DNA of 45,257 nucleotides from assembly GCF_002947535.1 (NCBI RefSeq), contig NZ_PUAP01000037.1, positions 1 to 45,257 of the forward strand, read 5' to 3'. Both the position numbers and the translations under genes were made by a program. The notes beneath the pieces were generated by a model, which was not told the DNA's origin, did not search any database, and saw nothing but the letters and a program-made list of their open reading frames with translations. The first letter of the stretch is position 1. Each line of letters begins with the position of its first letter. The DNA comes from Enterococcus mundtii. GTDB lineage: Bacteria; Bacillota; Bacilli; Lactobacillales; Enterococcaceae. Below are positions 36,374 through 45,257 of the stretch, piece by piece.

Positions 36374-36681
36374 AAAATTACCCCTTTCATCTTAACCAAG
36401 AATCAAAAATAGTAACAAAAAAAGTCCCTATGTTTGCGTAAACAAACATAGGGACGAAAATCTTCGCGGTTCCACCCTACTTCCGAGCGACTCGGCAGCT
36501 TCGTTGATCGTACTCACAAGTGCCTCTTCAAAAAACGTTAGCATCCGGCTCACACTCTCCCGAACTCGCTTGTGCCACTTGATTTTCTACTGATCTTGGT
36601 CCTCGTACGTATGTGATTATCGAATGTGCATCTTGAATGACATTCATCTATTGAAAAAACAATAGTTACTATCTAGGCTTT
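36374..36681 (-). ncRNA. T-box leader of glyQS
   Basis: The minus strand carries the T-box sequence AGGGTGGAACCGCG (36465-36478), which pairs with the uncharged tRNA end through its UGGN bulge. Next comes a terminator stem GTCCCTATGTTTG/CAAACATAGGGAC with a T-run (36415-36455). The upstream part forms the long stem I; a possible Gly specifier is GGC at 36574-36576, which I could not confirm by folding. Uncharged tRNA-Gly should favour read-through into glyQS. Nothing else is seen in this 375-bp gap. Confidence 0.95.
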
Positions 36682-36711
36682 ATAATAGACGTTAACCAAG
36701 TACTTTGTCAA
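36682..36711 (-). promoter_or_regulatory. glyQS promoter
   Basis: Perfect TTGACA (36706-36711) and TATTAT (36682-36687) separated by 18 bases, directly before the T-box leader. Confidence 0.8.
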
Positions 36712-36748
36712 ATATTTTTGAAAAAAATCCATTATTTCAAACAACTTT

Positions 36749-37552
36749 TCATTCTTCTGTAGGATTTTCCTTCGTTGCCTCGTTGCTCGGTTTCATGATA
36801 TGTTCCCAACTTTTCATTTGATCAATAAACTTTTTACTTTTCAAATGGATGCCTACGTATTCTTCATATAATAGATCAATCAATTGGCGGATCTTTTGTT
36901 TGGTTTCTTCTTTGAGGTCGATTCCGCTGATGCGATCATACGAGATTGCTGAAAATAGCCGTACGAAGTGTACTGCCCGTGGGTCCGCGTGATATCGATG
37001 GCGATCTAACTCCCAGTGATTTTCACATAAGACGCCACCATATTTGGATGAATAATCAAATTTTCCTTGCGTTTTTCCGCACACTGCACAATGGGTCCAG
37101 ACTGGCGAGATGCCGAAGCGTTGCAATAATTGGATCTCAAAAATATTCGTAATGATCTCTGGGTCATCCCCTTGATCCATGCGTTGCAATGCTTGATGTG
37201 TAAATTGAAATAGATTCGGATCATATTGCCGATCCTCGATTGCTGCATCCACTAAGTTCAACAAATAAGTCCCATAACCACTGAGAAAAATATCTTCTTG
37301 TATCTTGCGAAACGAGTGGACATCTTTCACACTGTTGACAAAGGACAAACCGTCATTATGAAAATGACCAATATAAATTGCTTCCGTAAACGGCAACAAT
37401 GCGGGTGCGATCGGTTGATTTTGACGATGGATCCCCTTGACATAAAACATCATTTTCCCTGCCGATTCTGTAAATATCTTGACTAATTTATCTTTTTCCT
37501 TGTAGTTGCGACTGGAAAGGATGATTCCTTTTGATTCTGCAAGCTGACTCAT
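36749..37552 (-). CDS. recO: DNA repair protein RecO
   Basis: A 267-residue protein that loads RecA together with RecR and RecF and anneals single strands. It has the N-terminal OB fold (SKGIILSSRNYKEKDKLVKIFT), a helical core, and the zinc-finger CAVC...GVLCENH (two Cys, then Cys and a nearby His). The start is ATG 37552 after GGAGGGG; the longer open frame to 37741 runs back through the hairpin repeat region and is not protein-like. It is separated from era by about 520 bp of repeats, unlike the tight spacing usual in this cluster. Confidence 0.95.
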   Translation of the reverse strand: MSQLAESKGIILSSRNYKEKDKLVKIFTESAGKMMFYVKGIHRQNQPIAPALLPFTEAIYIGHFHNDGLSFVNSVKDVHSFRKIQEDIFLSGYGTYLLNLVDAAIEDRQYDPNLFQFTHQALQRMDQGDDPEIITNIFEIQLLQRFGISPVWTHCAVCGKTQGKFDYSSKYGGVLCENHWELDRHRYHADPRAVHFVRLFSAISYDRISGIDLKEETKQKIRQLIDLLYEEYVGIHLKSKKFIDQMKSWEHIMKPSNEATKENPTEE

Positions 37553-37611
37553 CGTCACCCCTCCTCTGAATTGAACGTAGACTGCTTGAGTTTTTAAATT
37601 AAAAAGAAGGA

Positions 37612-37690
37612 AAAAGTCATGCGAGCATCTTTGAAGTTGAGACAAGTAACTATTACTTTTATCCCAGACTCTCAATTGCTTCCATGACTT
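37612..37690. repeat. Long imperfect palindrome upstream of recO
   Basis: AAGTCATGCGAGC...GTTGAGA (left) pairs with TCTCAATTGCTTCCATGACTT (right) around a centre with AGTAACTATTACTTTTATCCC. It is distinct in sequence from the three units to its right. The TCAGACTC-like stretch recurs near 13138. It would lie in the 5' leader of recO if transcription continues from era. Confidence 0.65.
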
Positions 37691-37712
37691 GGTTATCCTC
37701 TGATTTCTAGAT

Positions 37713-38072
37713 CTGGATAAATGGTATTCAAGAAGCAACACTTCGATAATAAGCCCATAAAATCAAAAATGAAAAAGCCACTTTCGATTTTCCTGTCTTA
37801 TTACTCAGTGCTGAACGCTTCTTTCACAACCTATGATAAACGGTGTTCGAAAGCTAACTCCTACGATATTAAGCCAAAATTTGAAAAAATATGAAAAGCT
37901 ATTTTCTCAAATTCTTTCTTAATACTCGGAGTTGACCAGCTTTCTCACAACCTATGATAAACGGTGTTCGAAAAGCTGACCCTCAACACTAAGCTGAAAA
38001 ATCAAAAAATATGAAAAGCTATTTTCTGATTTCCCAGCTTACTGCTCAGGTCATAGCACTTTTCTCACAACC
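37713..38072. repeat. Three tandem 120-bp hairpin units between era and recO
   Basis: Three units (about 37713-37831, 37832-37952, 37953-38072), the ends TTCnCACAACC falling 121 and 120 bases apart. Each begins CTATGATAAACGGTGTTCGA or a variant and is an imperfect palindrome: in the middle unit AGCTAACTCC...TATTAAG pairs with CTTAATACTCGGAGTT...AGCT around AAATTTGAAAAAATATG. The units are diverged, arguing for old duplication. They start just after era ends. The right halves match the window-end repeats and the element at 12984. Confidence 0.85.
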
Positions 38073-38076
38073 TTGT

Positions 38077-38976
38077 TTAATACTCGTCTTGGCGATATCC
38101 AAAGTCTTGTAAATAGACTCGTTTGTCTCGCCAGTCTTTTTGGACTTTGACCCAGAGTTCTAGAAAGACTTTGTCTCCTAGCAGATTTTCAATGTCTCTT
38201 CGTGCTTTTGTCCCAATATCTTTCAGCATCTTACCGCCTTTACCGATAATGATCCCTTTTTGACTATCACGCTCCACGATGATCGTAGCTTGGATATGGA
38301 TTTTATTATTCTCATTACGTTTCATCGTATCGATGACTACTGCAACTGAATGGGGTACTTCATCTCGTGTCAAGAACAAGACTTTTTCTCGGATCAATTC
38401 AGAAACGATAAAATACTCCGGATGGTCTGTGACTTGATCGTCTGGGAAATATTGTGGGCCTTCAGGCATTTCGTCCACTAAGACCTCCATCAAACGTTCG
38501 ACATTGTTTCCTTCTGTCGCAGAGATCGGAACAACTTGAGCGAACTCCATTTGTGAGGAATAATCTTCAATGATCCCTAACAACTCATCTGGATGGACTT
38601 TGTCGATTTTATTGATCACTAGATACACCGGTGATTGGACATTTTTCAAGCGTTCAATGATGAAATCGTCGCCTTTTCCTCTTTTTTGATCGGCGCTGAT
38701 CATGAACAATACCGCATCGACTTCACGTAAGGCACTATAAGCTGTTTCTACCATAAAATCACCTAAGCGATGTTTTGGTTTATGGATCCCTGGTGTGTCA
38801 ATAAAGATCAATTGTGCTTCAGGAGTCGTATATACTCCTTGGATCTTGTTTCTTGTCGTTTGTGCTTTATCGCTCATGATCGCGATTTTTTGCCCAACGA
38901 TCCGATTGAGCAATGTTGACTTACCAACATTTGGTCGTCCAACGATTGCTACAAATCCAGATTTATGTTCTGACAT
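38077..38976 (-). CDS. era: GTPase Era
   Basis: A 299-residue ribosome-assembly GTPase binding 16S rRNA. G1 is GRPNVGKST (about 13-21), then DTPGIHKP (G3), NKID (G4), and a C-terminal KH domain with [13 protein letters not shown]. The start MSEHKSGF at 38976 is set by AAAGGAGAG; the ORF extends 21 codons upstream over the dgkA end. It follows dgkA by 13 bases. The cytidine deaminase gene often found between dgkA and era in Bacillus is absent. Confidence 0.97.
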   Translation of the reverse strand: MSEHKSGFVAIVGRPNVGKSTLLNRIVGQKIAIMSDKAQTTRNKIQGVYTTPEAQLIFIDTPGIHKPKHRLGDFMVETAYSALREVDAVLFMISADQKRGKGDDFIIERLKNVQSPVYLVINKIDKVHPDELLGIIEDYSSQMEFAQVVPISATEGNNVERLMEVLVDEMPEGPQYFPDDQVTDHPEYFIVSELIREKVLFLTRDEVPHSVAVVIDTMKRNENNKIHIQATIIVERDSQKGIIIGKGGKMLKDIGTKARRDIENLLGDKVFLELWVKVQKDWRDKRVYLQDFGYRQDEY

Positions 38977-38989
38977 AATTACTCTCCTT

Positions 38990-39403
38990 TTAATTAAAAA
39001 ACAGTTGATAGATTTTAGGACCAAATAAGATGATCCCAACGATCACAGCGAAGCAAGCAGTCATTAGAACTGCCCCAGCTGCCATATCTTTGATTTTTTT
39101 GCCAATGGGATGAAAATGGAAGTCTGTGAACATATCTACCACATTTTCAAATACCGTATTCATGATTTCCACGATCCATACAAGAAAGACAGAAAGGAGC
39201 AACCATAGCCACTCCATCCGATCCAATTGAAAGATAAGTCCCATGATCAAAGCAATGATCCCAAGAGCTACATGTTTCTTCATATTTCGTTCTTCATCAA
39301 AAACGGTTTTGACTCCTTGCAAAGCAAACTCCACTGACATCAAAAAATGTTTGTTTTTATCTACTTTTTGTTCTTCTCTTTTATCTTTTAAGTCCATAAG
39401 CAT
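38990..39403 (-). CDS. dgkA: Diacylglycerol/undecaprenol kinase, DgkA family
   Basis: A 137-residue membrane kinase with three transmembrane helices; Gram-positive members phosphorylate undecaprenol. The motif [16 protein letters not shown] contains the catalytic Glu and nucleotide-binding Asn, and KDMAAGAV follows. The start (ATG 39403 or 39397) lies within the last codons of ybeY, giving an overlap of about 20 bases and probable coupling. Confidence 0.93.
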   Translation of the reverse strand: MLMDLKDKREEQKVDKNKHFLMSVEFALQGVKTVFDEERNMKKHVALGIIALIMGLIFQLDRMEWLWLLLSVFLVWIVEIMNTVFENVVDMFTDFHFHPIGKKIKDMAAGAVLMTACFAVIVGIILFGPKIYQLFFN

Positions 39404-39857
39404 CTAAAATCTCTTTCTGTAAGCCAAACATTTCCGCTTCATCTTCAGGTGTCATATGGTCATAGCCATTGATGTGTAAAAATCCATGGACGGCTAAGAA
39501 GCCTAGTTCGCGATCATATGAGTGGCCATATTCTTCTGCTTGTTCTTTTGCCCGATCGATCGAGATCATGATATCTCCTAATACACGAGGCATTGGCTCA
39601 TCGTACTCTTCAAAGATCACTGGAATCTCGTCTTCACCTTCATCTTCTAATGCAAAACTGATCACATCTGTTGGTGCGTCTTTGCCACGGTACGTACGAT
39701 TGATTTCCTGGATAGACGGATTATCCATGAAAGTGACCGACATTTCCGTCTCATCTGATAAAGAAAGTTTTTTTGCCGCAAATTGAAGCAACTCTTCGAT
39801 TTCTTTGATTTTCGTTTCAGATACAGTGTTTGTTTCATCGATAAATGTAATATCCAT
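39381..39857 (-). CDS. ybeY: Endoribonuclease YbeY (rRNA maturation)
   Basis: A 158-residue zinc-dependent RNase involved in 16S rRNA 3'-end maturation and ribosome quality control. It has the three-His motif [11 protein letters not shown] near residues 123-133 and the conserved Arg in [17 protein letters not shown]. It lies between pgpH (20-base gap) and dgkA (overlap) in the usual cluster. Confidence 0.96.
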   Translation of the reverse strand: MDITFIDETNTVSETKIKEIEELLQFAAKKLSLSDETEMSVTFMDNPSIQEINRTYRGKDAPTDVISFALEDEGEDEIPVIFEEYDEPMPRVLGDIMISIDRAKEQAEEYGHSYDRELGFLAVHGFLHINGYDHMTPEDEAEMFGLQKEILDAYGLKR

Positions 39858-39877
39858 TAGCCATCGCTTCCTTCTTG

Positions 39878-42067
39878 CTATTCTTTTTCTTGTTTCATTT
39901 TTTCTGCTTCAGACTTCATCTTAGGGTATTTGATCCTTGAGTGGAAGGTACTGCTCAATCCACTAACAAGAGATTTTTCAACTTTGCGGATTTCTTTAAG
40001 GGTCAATCCACTATCATCAAGTTGGCCATCAGAAATCCGTTCTTCAATCAAATTATGCACAAAAGCCTCGATTTTTTCACTGGTTGGATGATCCATCGCT
40101 CGCACAGCAGCTTCGCAACTATCCGCGATATTGACGATCCCAGCTTCTCGCGTCTGTGGTCTTGGACCAGGATAACGGAATTGTTCCTCCGTTACTTCTG
40201 GATTACGTTCTTTTGCTTTGATATAGAAGTAGCGCATCAAAGTCGTACCATGATGTTGCTTACAGATATCGATCACCATTTGTGGCATATCGTACTCTTC
40301 TAAAATCTTCGCACCGTCAGTCACATGCCCAAAAATAATTTGTTTACTATCTTCAGGAAGTAAAAAGTTATGGGGATTTTCCGCGCCAGAAGGTAAGTTC
40401 TCTACGAAAAAGCTGGCATGTTTGATTTTACCGATATCATGGTAATAACAAGCCACACGTGTCAACAACGAGCGACCACCGATCTCAGCAACTGCATTCG
40501 CACTCAGATTTGCGACCATCATACTATGATGATAAGTACCCGGTGCTTCTTCTAGCAATTGCTTCAATAATGGATGGTTTGGATTACTCAATTCATTTAG
40601 AACGATCACACTGTCGTCATTCACTAATAGCTCGATATAGGGATGCAGACCGATCGTCAATAGATACGACAGAAATGCGCCCATAAAGCCGCACACAAGT
40701 GTCAACCATGTGGTACCATCACTAAAGCTCATGCCTTGATAAACCACTAAAACGACATCCATCATTAACGGAAAGACAACGACCCACATGATTGCTGGAA
40801 ACCATTGTTCTGAAATACGTTGCCGTTTTAAAATCGCTGCTAAAAAGCCAGCAAATAGGTACGAGACCAAAATCACAGTCAAGAAATTCGTACCAATCGA
40901 ATTGTAGAAAATGAATAGCGCTGAAACTGCTTGGAACAACGCAGCCATGATACCCGCTCTGCGATTCAAGAAAAAGTTCAAGACAAGCGGTACAAACGCT
41001 GCGGGGTAAAGTAACGGAATATAAGTTGCTTGTTCCGTTTGAAAGACTTGGAAAAATTTCATCAATAAAATACTGATGGACATCGCTGTTACGTAGAAAA
41101 GAATATACTCTGTTCGTTTGAATAGATCTTTATACTGGAGTGAATTGTAGAATAACACCCCAATTTGTAACAACACCGCTAGAATCATAGCGACAAGTGG
41201 AAAAATCGAAGTAGATTGACTCGTCAAACCTAACAATTCTAATTTTTTCATAGCCGCTGCATCGATTTGATTTCCTTCCCGAACAATGATCTCACCTTGG
41301 AAAATCATGACGGGTTGAATGGAATCTCGCGCCTCTTGCTTCAGATCTTCCGTACGTTTCTCATTTAACACATCATTTACAACAATTCCCTGATCGACTA
41401 AATAGCGGATCATTTCTTGTTGTTCTGCGGAAACATTTAAATATTGGATCTTATCCTCTGCTTCTTGTTTGAAATTATCTAAATCACTTTCTCGAACTTG
41501 CTTACTCATTTGTTCATCGATCAATTTCAAGCTTTCATCACGAACCGTCGTGATCTCGCTTTCTGACATATTCATGATCGTTGAGTAAAAACTATTTGGT
41601 AATTTCTGGTAGAACGCAACATCATCCGCATTTGAACTTTCGAATATTCGTTTCAATGCGGCTATCCGTTCTTCTACTGTTGGCTTTGGTACATTTTCAT
41701 CTTCTTTTGCCTTACTGACTTTTTCTTCGTATTGTTTGTCGATCGTGTCATTCGCACGACTGATCAAAACAAACAGTTGATTGATCCGACGATCTTGTTC
41801 CGAAGCTAAGTCACTTTGGTAAGTATACTCAGGCGTTACTGCTTCAGCTGCTAATTTCCTTTTTTGTTCGGTTTCTTCCGTGTTTTCAATCGTTTTATTG
41901 GCACGGATACTTTCTTCGGCTACTTGTCCCTCTCTAAAATCATTGGGTTTTTGCTTCACGCTGCTAAACGTGATCCCACACATCAATAGAAAGAAAAGCA
42001 ATAAGAGAAAAGGTGCTGCAGCTTTCCCTAATTTCGCTTGAAGCTGCTGCAATATTTTGTTCAACAT
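39878..42067 (-). CDS. pgpH: PgpH-type 7TM-HD cyclic-di-AMP phosphodiesterase
   Basis: A 729-residue membrane protein: one N-terminal membrane helix (about 18-37), an extracellular 7TMR-HDED domain, seven more membrane helices (about 285-480), and a cytoplasmic HD domain with [24 protein letters not shown] and KQHHGTTL. Related Listeria PgpH degrades c-di-AMP. It is in the phoH-pgpH-ybeY cluster, 21 bases after phoH. Confidence 0.95.
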   Translation of the reverse strand: MLNKILQQLQAKLGKAAAPFLLLLFFLLMCGITFSSVKQKPNDFREGQVAEESIRANKTIENTEETEQKRKLAAEAVTPEYTYQSDLASEQDRRINQLFVLISRANDTIDKQYEEKVSKAKEDENVPKPTVEERIAALKRIFESSNADDVAFYQKLPNSFYSTIMNMSESEITTVRDESLKLIDEQMSKQVRESDLDNFKQEAEDKIQYLNVSAEQQEMIRYLVDQGIVVNDVLNEKRTEDLKQEARDSIQPVMIFQGEIIVREGNQIDAAAMKKLELLGLTSQSTSIFPLVAMILAVLLQIGVLFYNSLQYKDLFKRTEYILFYVTAMSISILLMKFFQVFQTEQATYIPLLYPAAFVPLVLNFFLNRRAGIMAALFQAVSALFIFYNSIGTNFLTVILVSYLFAGFLAAILKRQRISEQWFPAIMWVVVFPLMMDVVLVVYQGMSFSDGTTWLTLVCGFMGAFLSYLLTIGLHPYIELLVNDDSVIVLNELSNPNHPLLKQLLEEAPGTYHHSMMVANLSANAVAEIGGRSLLTRVACYYHDIGKIKHASFFVENLPSGAENPHNFLLPEDSKQIIFGHVTDGAKILEEYDMPQMVIDICKQHHGTTLMRYFYIKAKERNPEVTEEQFRYPGPRPQTREAGIVNIADSCEAAVRAMDHPTSEKIEAFVHNLIEERISDGQLDDSGLTLKEIRKVEKSLVSGLSSTFHSRIKYPKMKSEAEKMKQEKE

Positions 42068-42088
42068 GTGGTAATCCTCCTAAAAAAG

Positions 42089-43060
42089 CTATTCTTGATG
42101 AAGATCCGCTTTTTCATAAGCTTTGATGATTTCTGCCACGACTGGGTGACGAACAACATCACTCGCTTCAAAATTCACAAAATCAATTTTTTTGATTTGT
42201 TTCAGTGTTCGTTCTGCATGGATCAATCCACTCATCGTGCCTTTTGGCAAATCGATTTGGCTCGTGTCCCCATTGACGATCATTTTTGACTGATAGCCAA
42301 GCCGAGTCAAAAACATTTTCATTTGGGCAACCGTTGTATTTTGCGCCTCATCCAAAATCACAAAGGCATCATCTAGCGTTCTACCGCGCATATAAGCAAG
42401 TGGCGCTATTTCGATGATTCCTCGCTCCATCAAACGATTGGTATGATCCAACCCAAAAATTTGGTACAGTGCATCATAAACTGGTCGTAAATATGGATCA
42501 ACTTTTTCCTTCAGATCACCAGGTAGGAATCCAAGATTTTCACCTGCTTCGACGGCTGGACGAGTCAAGATGATTTTTTGGACTTCGCCTTTTTTTAAGG
42601 CTGCAATCGCTAAAACGACGGCCAAAAATGTTTTCCCAGTACCAGCTGGTCCTACGCCAAAAACCACATCATGTTTTGCCACAGAATCGACGTATTTTTT
42701 TTGTCCGCTGTTTTTGACACGGATCGGTTTTCCATTGCGGTCTTTGACGATCTCTTGTTCATACATCTCAACAAAATAATCCAATGTCCCTTTTTGGGCC
42801 ATTTTTAGTGCAGTGACCACATCAGGCATGCTGATATGGATCCCTCGTTTGATCAATTCTTGTAACGTTCGGATCACGGAAGCAGCCAAAGAAATATCGG
42901 TTTCTTCTCCGATGATCTGGATTACTTCGCCTCTTGTGTGGATCGTCGTTTCAGTTGTTTCTTCGATCAGTTTGATATGTTTATCATGTGACCCTAAAAG
43001 CATACTGATATCATCAGTTGCTGTTAATCTAATATCCAAAGAACTAGACGCTTCTGTCAA
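42089..43060 (-). CDS. phoH: PhoH-like ATPase
   Basis: A 323-residue protein with a short N-terminal KH-like region and a P-loop ATPase core: GPAGTGKTFLAV (Walker A, about 138-149), VILDEAQNTT (Walker B) and GDTSQIDLP. It is thought to act on RNA, often with YbeY, which is encoded two genes downstream. First gene of the minus-strand cluster; AAAGGAGATG precedes the start. Confidence 0.94.
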   Translation of the reverse strand: MTEASSSLDIRLTATDDISMLLGSHDKHIKLIEETTETTIHTRGEVIQIIGEETDISLAASVIRTLQELIKRGIHISMPDVVTALKMAQKGTLDYFVEMYEQEIVKDRNGKPIRVKNSGQKKYVDSVAKHDVVFGVGPAGTGKTFLAVVLAIAALKKGEVQKIILTRPAVEAGENLGFLPGDLKEKVDPYLRPVYDALYQIFGLDHTNRLMERGIIEIAPLAYMRGRTLDDAFVILDEAQNTTVAQMKMFLTRLGYQSKMIVNGDTSQIDLPKGTMSGLIHAERTLKQIKKIDFVNFEASDVVRHPVVAEIIKAYEKADLHQE

Positions 43061-43373
43061 AAATAGACATCTCCTTTATTTCAAATCGTTCTTTCCTATT
43101 CTACCATAATCATGAAAAACTATATAGCGAATAAAATGAGACATCTTGAGAAAAAAGTTTTCTTCTGGAATTCAGATAAAAACCTAAATCCTCTTGTTTT
43201 TTTATGAACGATCATTTTATAGATGTGTCTTACAACACATCTTGTTTTTCTTTCCAATATCCTATTTGCTTCTATTCACCATTCTATCAGTCTATTTTTA
43301 AAAAAACTTGAGCGAACTAACTACTCAGTACATTGATTTATTGATATAATAGTGAAGGAAACGAGGAGATGAC
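43061..43373. other. Divergent intergenic region between phoH and the RpiR gene
   Basis: About 310 bp. A small stem GATGTGT/ACACATC (43222-43241) followed by TTGTTTTTC is visible, of unclear role because no plus-strand gene ends nearby. TATAAT at 43345-43350 is a probable -10 for the regulator gene, with no clear -35. Otherwise AT-rich. Confidence 0.5.
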
Positions 43374-44225
43374 ATGAAATCAGCTGTATTATTGAAAATA
43401 AAATCATTAGAATCAAGTTTTACTTCTAGTGAACACGACATCAGCAAGTTTGTAATTGAAAATCCTGAATATGTTATTTCAAATACTATCACAAATCTAG
43501 CCAAGAAAACGAATACTTCAGAAGCGAGTATCAACCGTTTTAGTAAAAAAATTGGCTTTAAAGGTTTTAATAAGTTTAAAATTGCATTGGCCCAAAGTAT
43601 GAACCAATTAGAGGACCAAGAAAAATCCTTCGATGAATCAAACTTAATTGAGTACGTAACCCTTGATTACCAAAAGATGTTAACGAATACATGCGCAATG
43701 TTGGATACAAAAGATATCGAAGATGCCGCTTCGATGATTACACTCAATCGTAAAATATTTATCTTATCTATCTACAATACTTCTTTTGTCAGCAAGGAAT
43801 TTGCTTTCAAGTTACGACAATTAGGCATGGAAGTTACTACCCTAAAAGAAAACCTAGAAACGCAATTAGCTATCGAAAATATGAGCAGTGATTCCGTTTT
43901 GATTGCTGTTGTTCCATCGGTCATCACTAAAGACATCATCCCCTTCTTGACGAAGATCAAACGAAAAGACGTAAAGACTATCTTGATTTCTAGTAATGAT
44001 AATCCAAAAGTCAGCGATATGATCGATATTAAATTCATCATCCCAGATCATATGTCCGCAAACAATTCATTAGTCATGACAAATTCTATCATGACTTCTC
44101 TCGTTTTTGATATTATCTTTGCAACGATTTTACGAGACAATCGCGGATTGCGCCAACGTAAGTTAAGTAGCGACACAATCATCAACTCGTATGAATCAGC
44201 AGATTCAGCTATTTATGAATGGTAA
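43374..44225 (+). CDS. RpiR/MurR-family transcription regulator
   Basis: A 283-residue regulator: N-terminal HTH of the RpiR type (ITNLAKKTNTSEASINRFSKKIGFKGFNKFKIAL, about 40-75) and a C-terminal SIS sugar-phosphate-binding domain (about 115-245, with SIYNTSFVSKEFAFKL and ILISSNDNPKVSD). Such proteins sense phosphosugars and control sugar-use genes. It converges on a ROK kinase, which is a plausible but unproven target. ACGAGGAGATGAC precedes the ATG. Confidence 0.9.
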   Translation: MKSAVLLKIKSLESSFTSSEHDISKFVIENPEYVISNTITNLAKKTNTSEASINRFSKKIGFKGFNKFKIALAQSMNQLEDQEKSFDESNLIEYVTLDYQKMLTNTCAMLDTKDIEDAASMITLNRKIFILSIYNTSFVSKEFAFKLRQLGMEVTTLKENLETQLAIENMSSDSVLIAVVPSVITKDIIPFLTKIKRKDVKTILISSNDNPKVSDMIDIKFIIPDHMSANNSLVMTNSIMTSLVFDIIFATILRDNRGLRQRKLSSDTIINSYESADSAIYEW

Positions 44226-44231
44226 AAAAAT

Positions 44232-44261
44232 ACTCAATCAACTTTTTCAGGTTGATTGAGT
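44232..44261. terminator. Bidirectional terminator between RpiR and ROK genes
   Basis: ACTCAATCAAC pairs perfectly with GTTGATTGAGT around an 8-base loop, with a T-run on the right and an A-run on the left, between converging genes. Confidence 0.92.
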
Positions 44262-44267
44262 ATTTTT

Positions 44268-45158
44268 TTATTTTTTTGCTACTTCCTGTAATAGCTTATG
44301 CGCCAATGCAAAATTCCCAATCGTCGCACTCGTATTATCTTGAAATATAGAAACAACAATAAAGTCAACCAAATCAGGAACTGCTACATAACTCGCATTG
44401 ATCATTTCAAATTGTTCACGAACTTTTTCTATCAATCGTTCAGTGATTACGCCCCCACCAAAAATAATTTTCTCTGGGGCAAAATTCACTCGTAAATTAT
44501 ATGCCAGTTGTGCTAGATAATAAGCTTCAATCGTCCATATATCATCATTTTCTGAAAGCTTTTCTCCTTTGATCCCTGTTCGTTTTTCAATGCTGGGGCC
44601 CGCAGCTACGCCTTCAAAACAATCACTGCCATGATAAGGACAAACGCCAGAAAAATCAAAGTCGTTCTTGTGCCGGTTAACAAATCCATGTCCGATTTCT
44701 AGATGTGTAGTGCCTCCAATAAAATGATCATTCTGGATGACTCCTGCTCCAATGCCTGTTCCAACTGTGACATAGACACAAGAACTAGCGGATTTAGCAT
44801 GCCCAACAGCGTATTCTCCGTAAGCACTCGAATTTACATCTGTTGTTAAAAATATTGGATTTGAAAACCATTTTTCTACTGCCTGAATAAAATTAAAACC
44901 ACGCCACGCCTTTTTTGGAGATGCTAAAATTTCTCCATAAGTCGAAGAATTTTCATCAATATCTATTGGACCAAACGTTCCTATCCCTAATGCATCGACA
45001 TGATATCGACTAAAGAAGTCTTTGACCTGTTCCATTGTTTTATCCGGATCTTCAGTTGGGAAAATACTTGTTTCAAGAATCTCAAACTGCTCATTACCAA
45101 TTGCACACACAAACTTCGTGCCACCAGCTTCAATGCTGCCGTATCTTTTACTAGACAT
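44268..45158 (-). CDS. ROK-family sugar kinase, fructokinase-like
   Basis: A 296-residue kinase. The N-terminal phosphate loop is GSIEAGGTKFVCAIG, the catalytic Asp is in TDVNSSAYGEY, the adenosine-site stretch is VTVGTGIGAGVI, and the ROK zinc motif is GHGF...CPYHGSDCFEG (His plus three Cys). The pattern matches Gram-positive fructokinases of the ScrK/GmuE type, which phosphorylate fructose or related hexoses at the expense of ATP. AAAGGAGGATCAA precedes the ATG. No transporter or glycosidase is present in the window to narrow the substrate. Confidence 0.9.
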   Translation of the reverse strand: MSSKRYGSIEAGGTKFVCAIGNEQFEILETSIFPTEDPDKTMEQVKDFFSRYHVDALGIGTFGPIDIDENSSTYGEILASPKKAWRGFNFIQAVEKWFSNPIFLTTDVNSSAYGEYAVGHAKSASSCVYVTVGTGIGAGVIQNDHFIGGTTHLEIGHGFVNRHKNDFDFSGVCPYHGSDCFEGVAAGPSIEKRTGIKGEKLSENDDIWTIEAYYLAQLAYNLRVNFAPEKIIFGGGVITERLIEKVREQFEMINASYVAVPDLVDFIVVSIFQDNTSATIGNFALAHKLLQEVAKK

Positions 45159-45189
45159 TTGATCCTCCTTTCAAAAACATGTAGGACTA

Positions 45190-45257
45190 TGAGGTCGAGA
45201 CAGAAGTGTTTAACCTCTAGAAATAAGGCACCACCCACGAAAATTGTTCTTCAAATT
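45190..45257. repeat. Half of a dispersed palindromic repeat at the right window end
   Basis: This is the inverted, about 85 percent identical counterpart of the left window end: GGTCGAGACAGAAGTGTTTAA then AAATAAGG, ending in AAAATTGTTCTTCAAATT. It represents the left arm and loop of the palindromic family. Confidence 0.7.

Noticed and set aside
37553-37741. N-terminal extension of the recO frame to 37741
   Set aside because: It runs through the hairpin repeat region, lacks a ribosome site and does not resemble RecO; GGAGGGG marks the start at 37552.
37713-38072. CRISPR array
   Set aside because: Units are about 120 bp, diverged, directly adjacent and themselves palindromic; there are no short identical repeats with unique spacers and no cas genes.
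43222-43241. Terminator
   Set aside because: The stem is only 7 bp, and no gene transcribed in that direction ends upstream of it.
1-45257. Composite transposon or prophage bounded by the terminal inverted repeats
   Set aside because: No transposase, integrase or phage gene is present, most contents are housekeeping, and the ends are halves of a dispersed repeat.

Overview
The window looks like chromosomal DNA of an Enterococcus. The copper genes run copY-copZ-copA-copB in the arrangement known from E. hirae, with two cop boxes. The dinG-ypmB-aspB-asnS and phoH-pgpH-ybeY-dgkA-era-recO clusters are standard for low-GC Gram-positives, genes are AT-rich with strong AGGAGG-type ribosome sites, and glyQS carries a T-box. 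The species cannot be fixed from sequence alone; proteins resemble, but are not identical to, my recollection of E. hirae, so a relative in the faecium/hirae/mundtii group is plausible.

Layout. 1-5.2 kb: CopY-regulated copper homeostasis operon (minus strand). 5.2-9.8 kb: a small P-loop kinase, an APC amino-acid permease and a Zn/Cd-type P1B ATPase whose promoter carries an ArsR/SmtB-type operator. 9.8-15.7 kb: an AT-rich accessory stretch. It holds two tandem paralogous proteins of unknown function with a conserved H...D...C pattern, a YccF membrane protein, a long gene-free region with a palindromic repeat, and an L-type-lectin-like protein with no signal peptide behind a perfect cre site. 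It ends beside a truncated acetyltransferase. 16-23 kb: SGNH hydrolase, asnS, an aspartate aminotransferase, a YpmB-like protein, DinG and a cold-shock protein. 23.5-28 kb: a baeRF-family protein, a tiny membrane protein, a D,D-carboxypeptidase and a YdcF-like membrane protein. 28-32.2 kb: a fluoride riboswitch controlling a CLC-F exporter, a FusB-type EF-G-binding protein with a probable leader peptide, an HD hydrolase, a TrmH methyltransferase and acylphosphatase. 32.4-36.7 kb: YidC lipoprotein insertase and T-box-controlled glyQS. 36.7-43.1 kb: recO, era, dgkA, ybeY, pgpH and phoH, with about 520 bp of tandem hairpin repeats between era and recO. 43.4-45.2 kb: an RpiR regulator and a ROK sugar kinase, convergent.

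The genes form several stress and ion units: copper (copYZAB), zinc/cadmium (P1B ATPase), fluoride (riboswitch plus CLC-F), and ribosome-directed protection (FusB-like, possibly baeRF). The rest is translation and RNA housekeeping.

The strongest leads for something undescribed are three. The first is the tandem paralog pair at 9.9-12.5 kb. The second is the leaderless lectin-like protein at 13.8-15.2 kb. The third is a dispersed palindromic repeat family of about 120 bp, seen in the middle of the window, in three tandem copies before recO, and as half-elements at both window ends.
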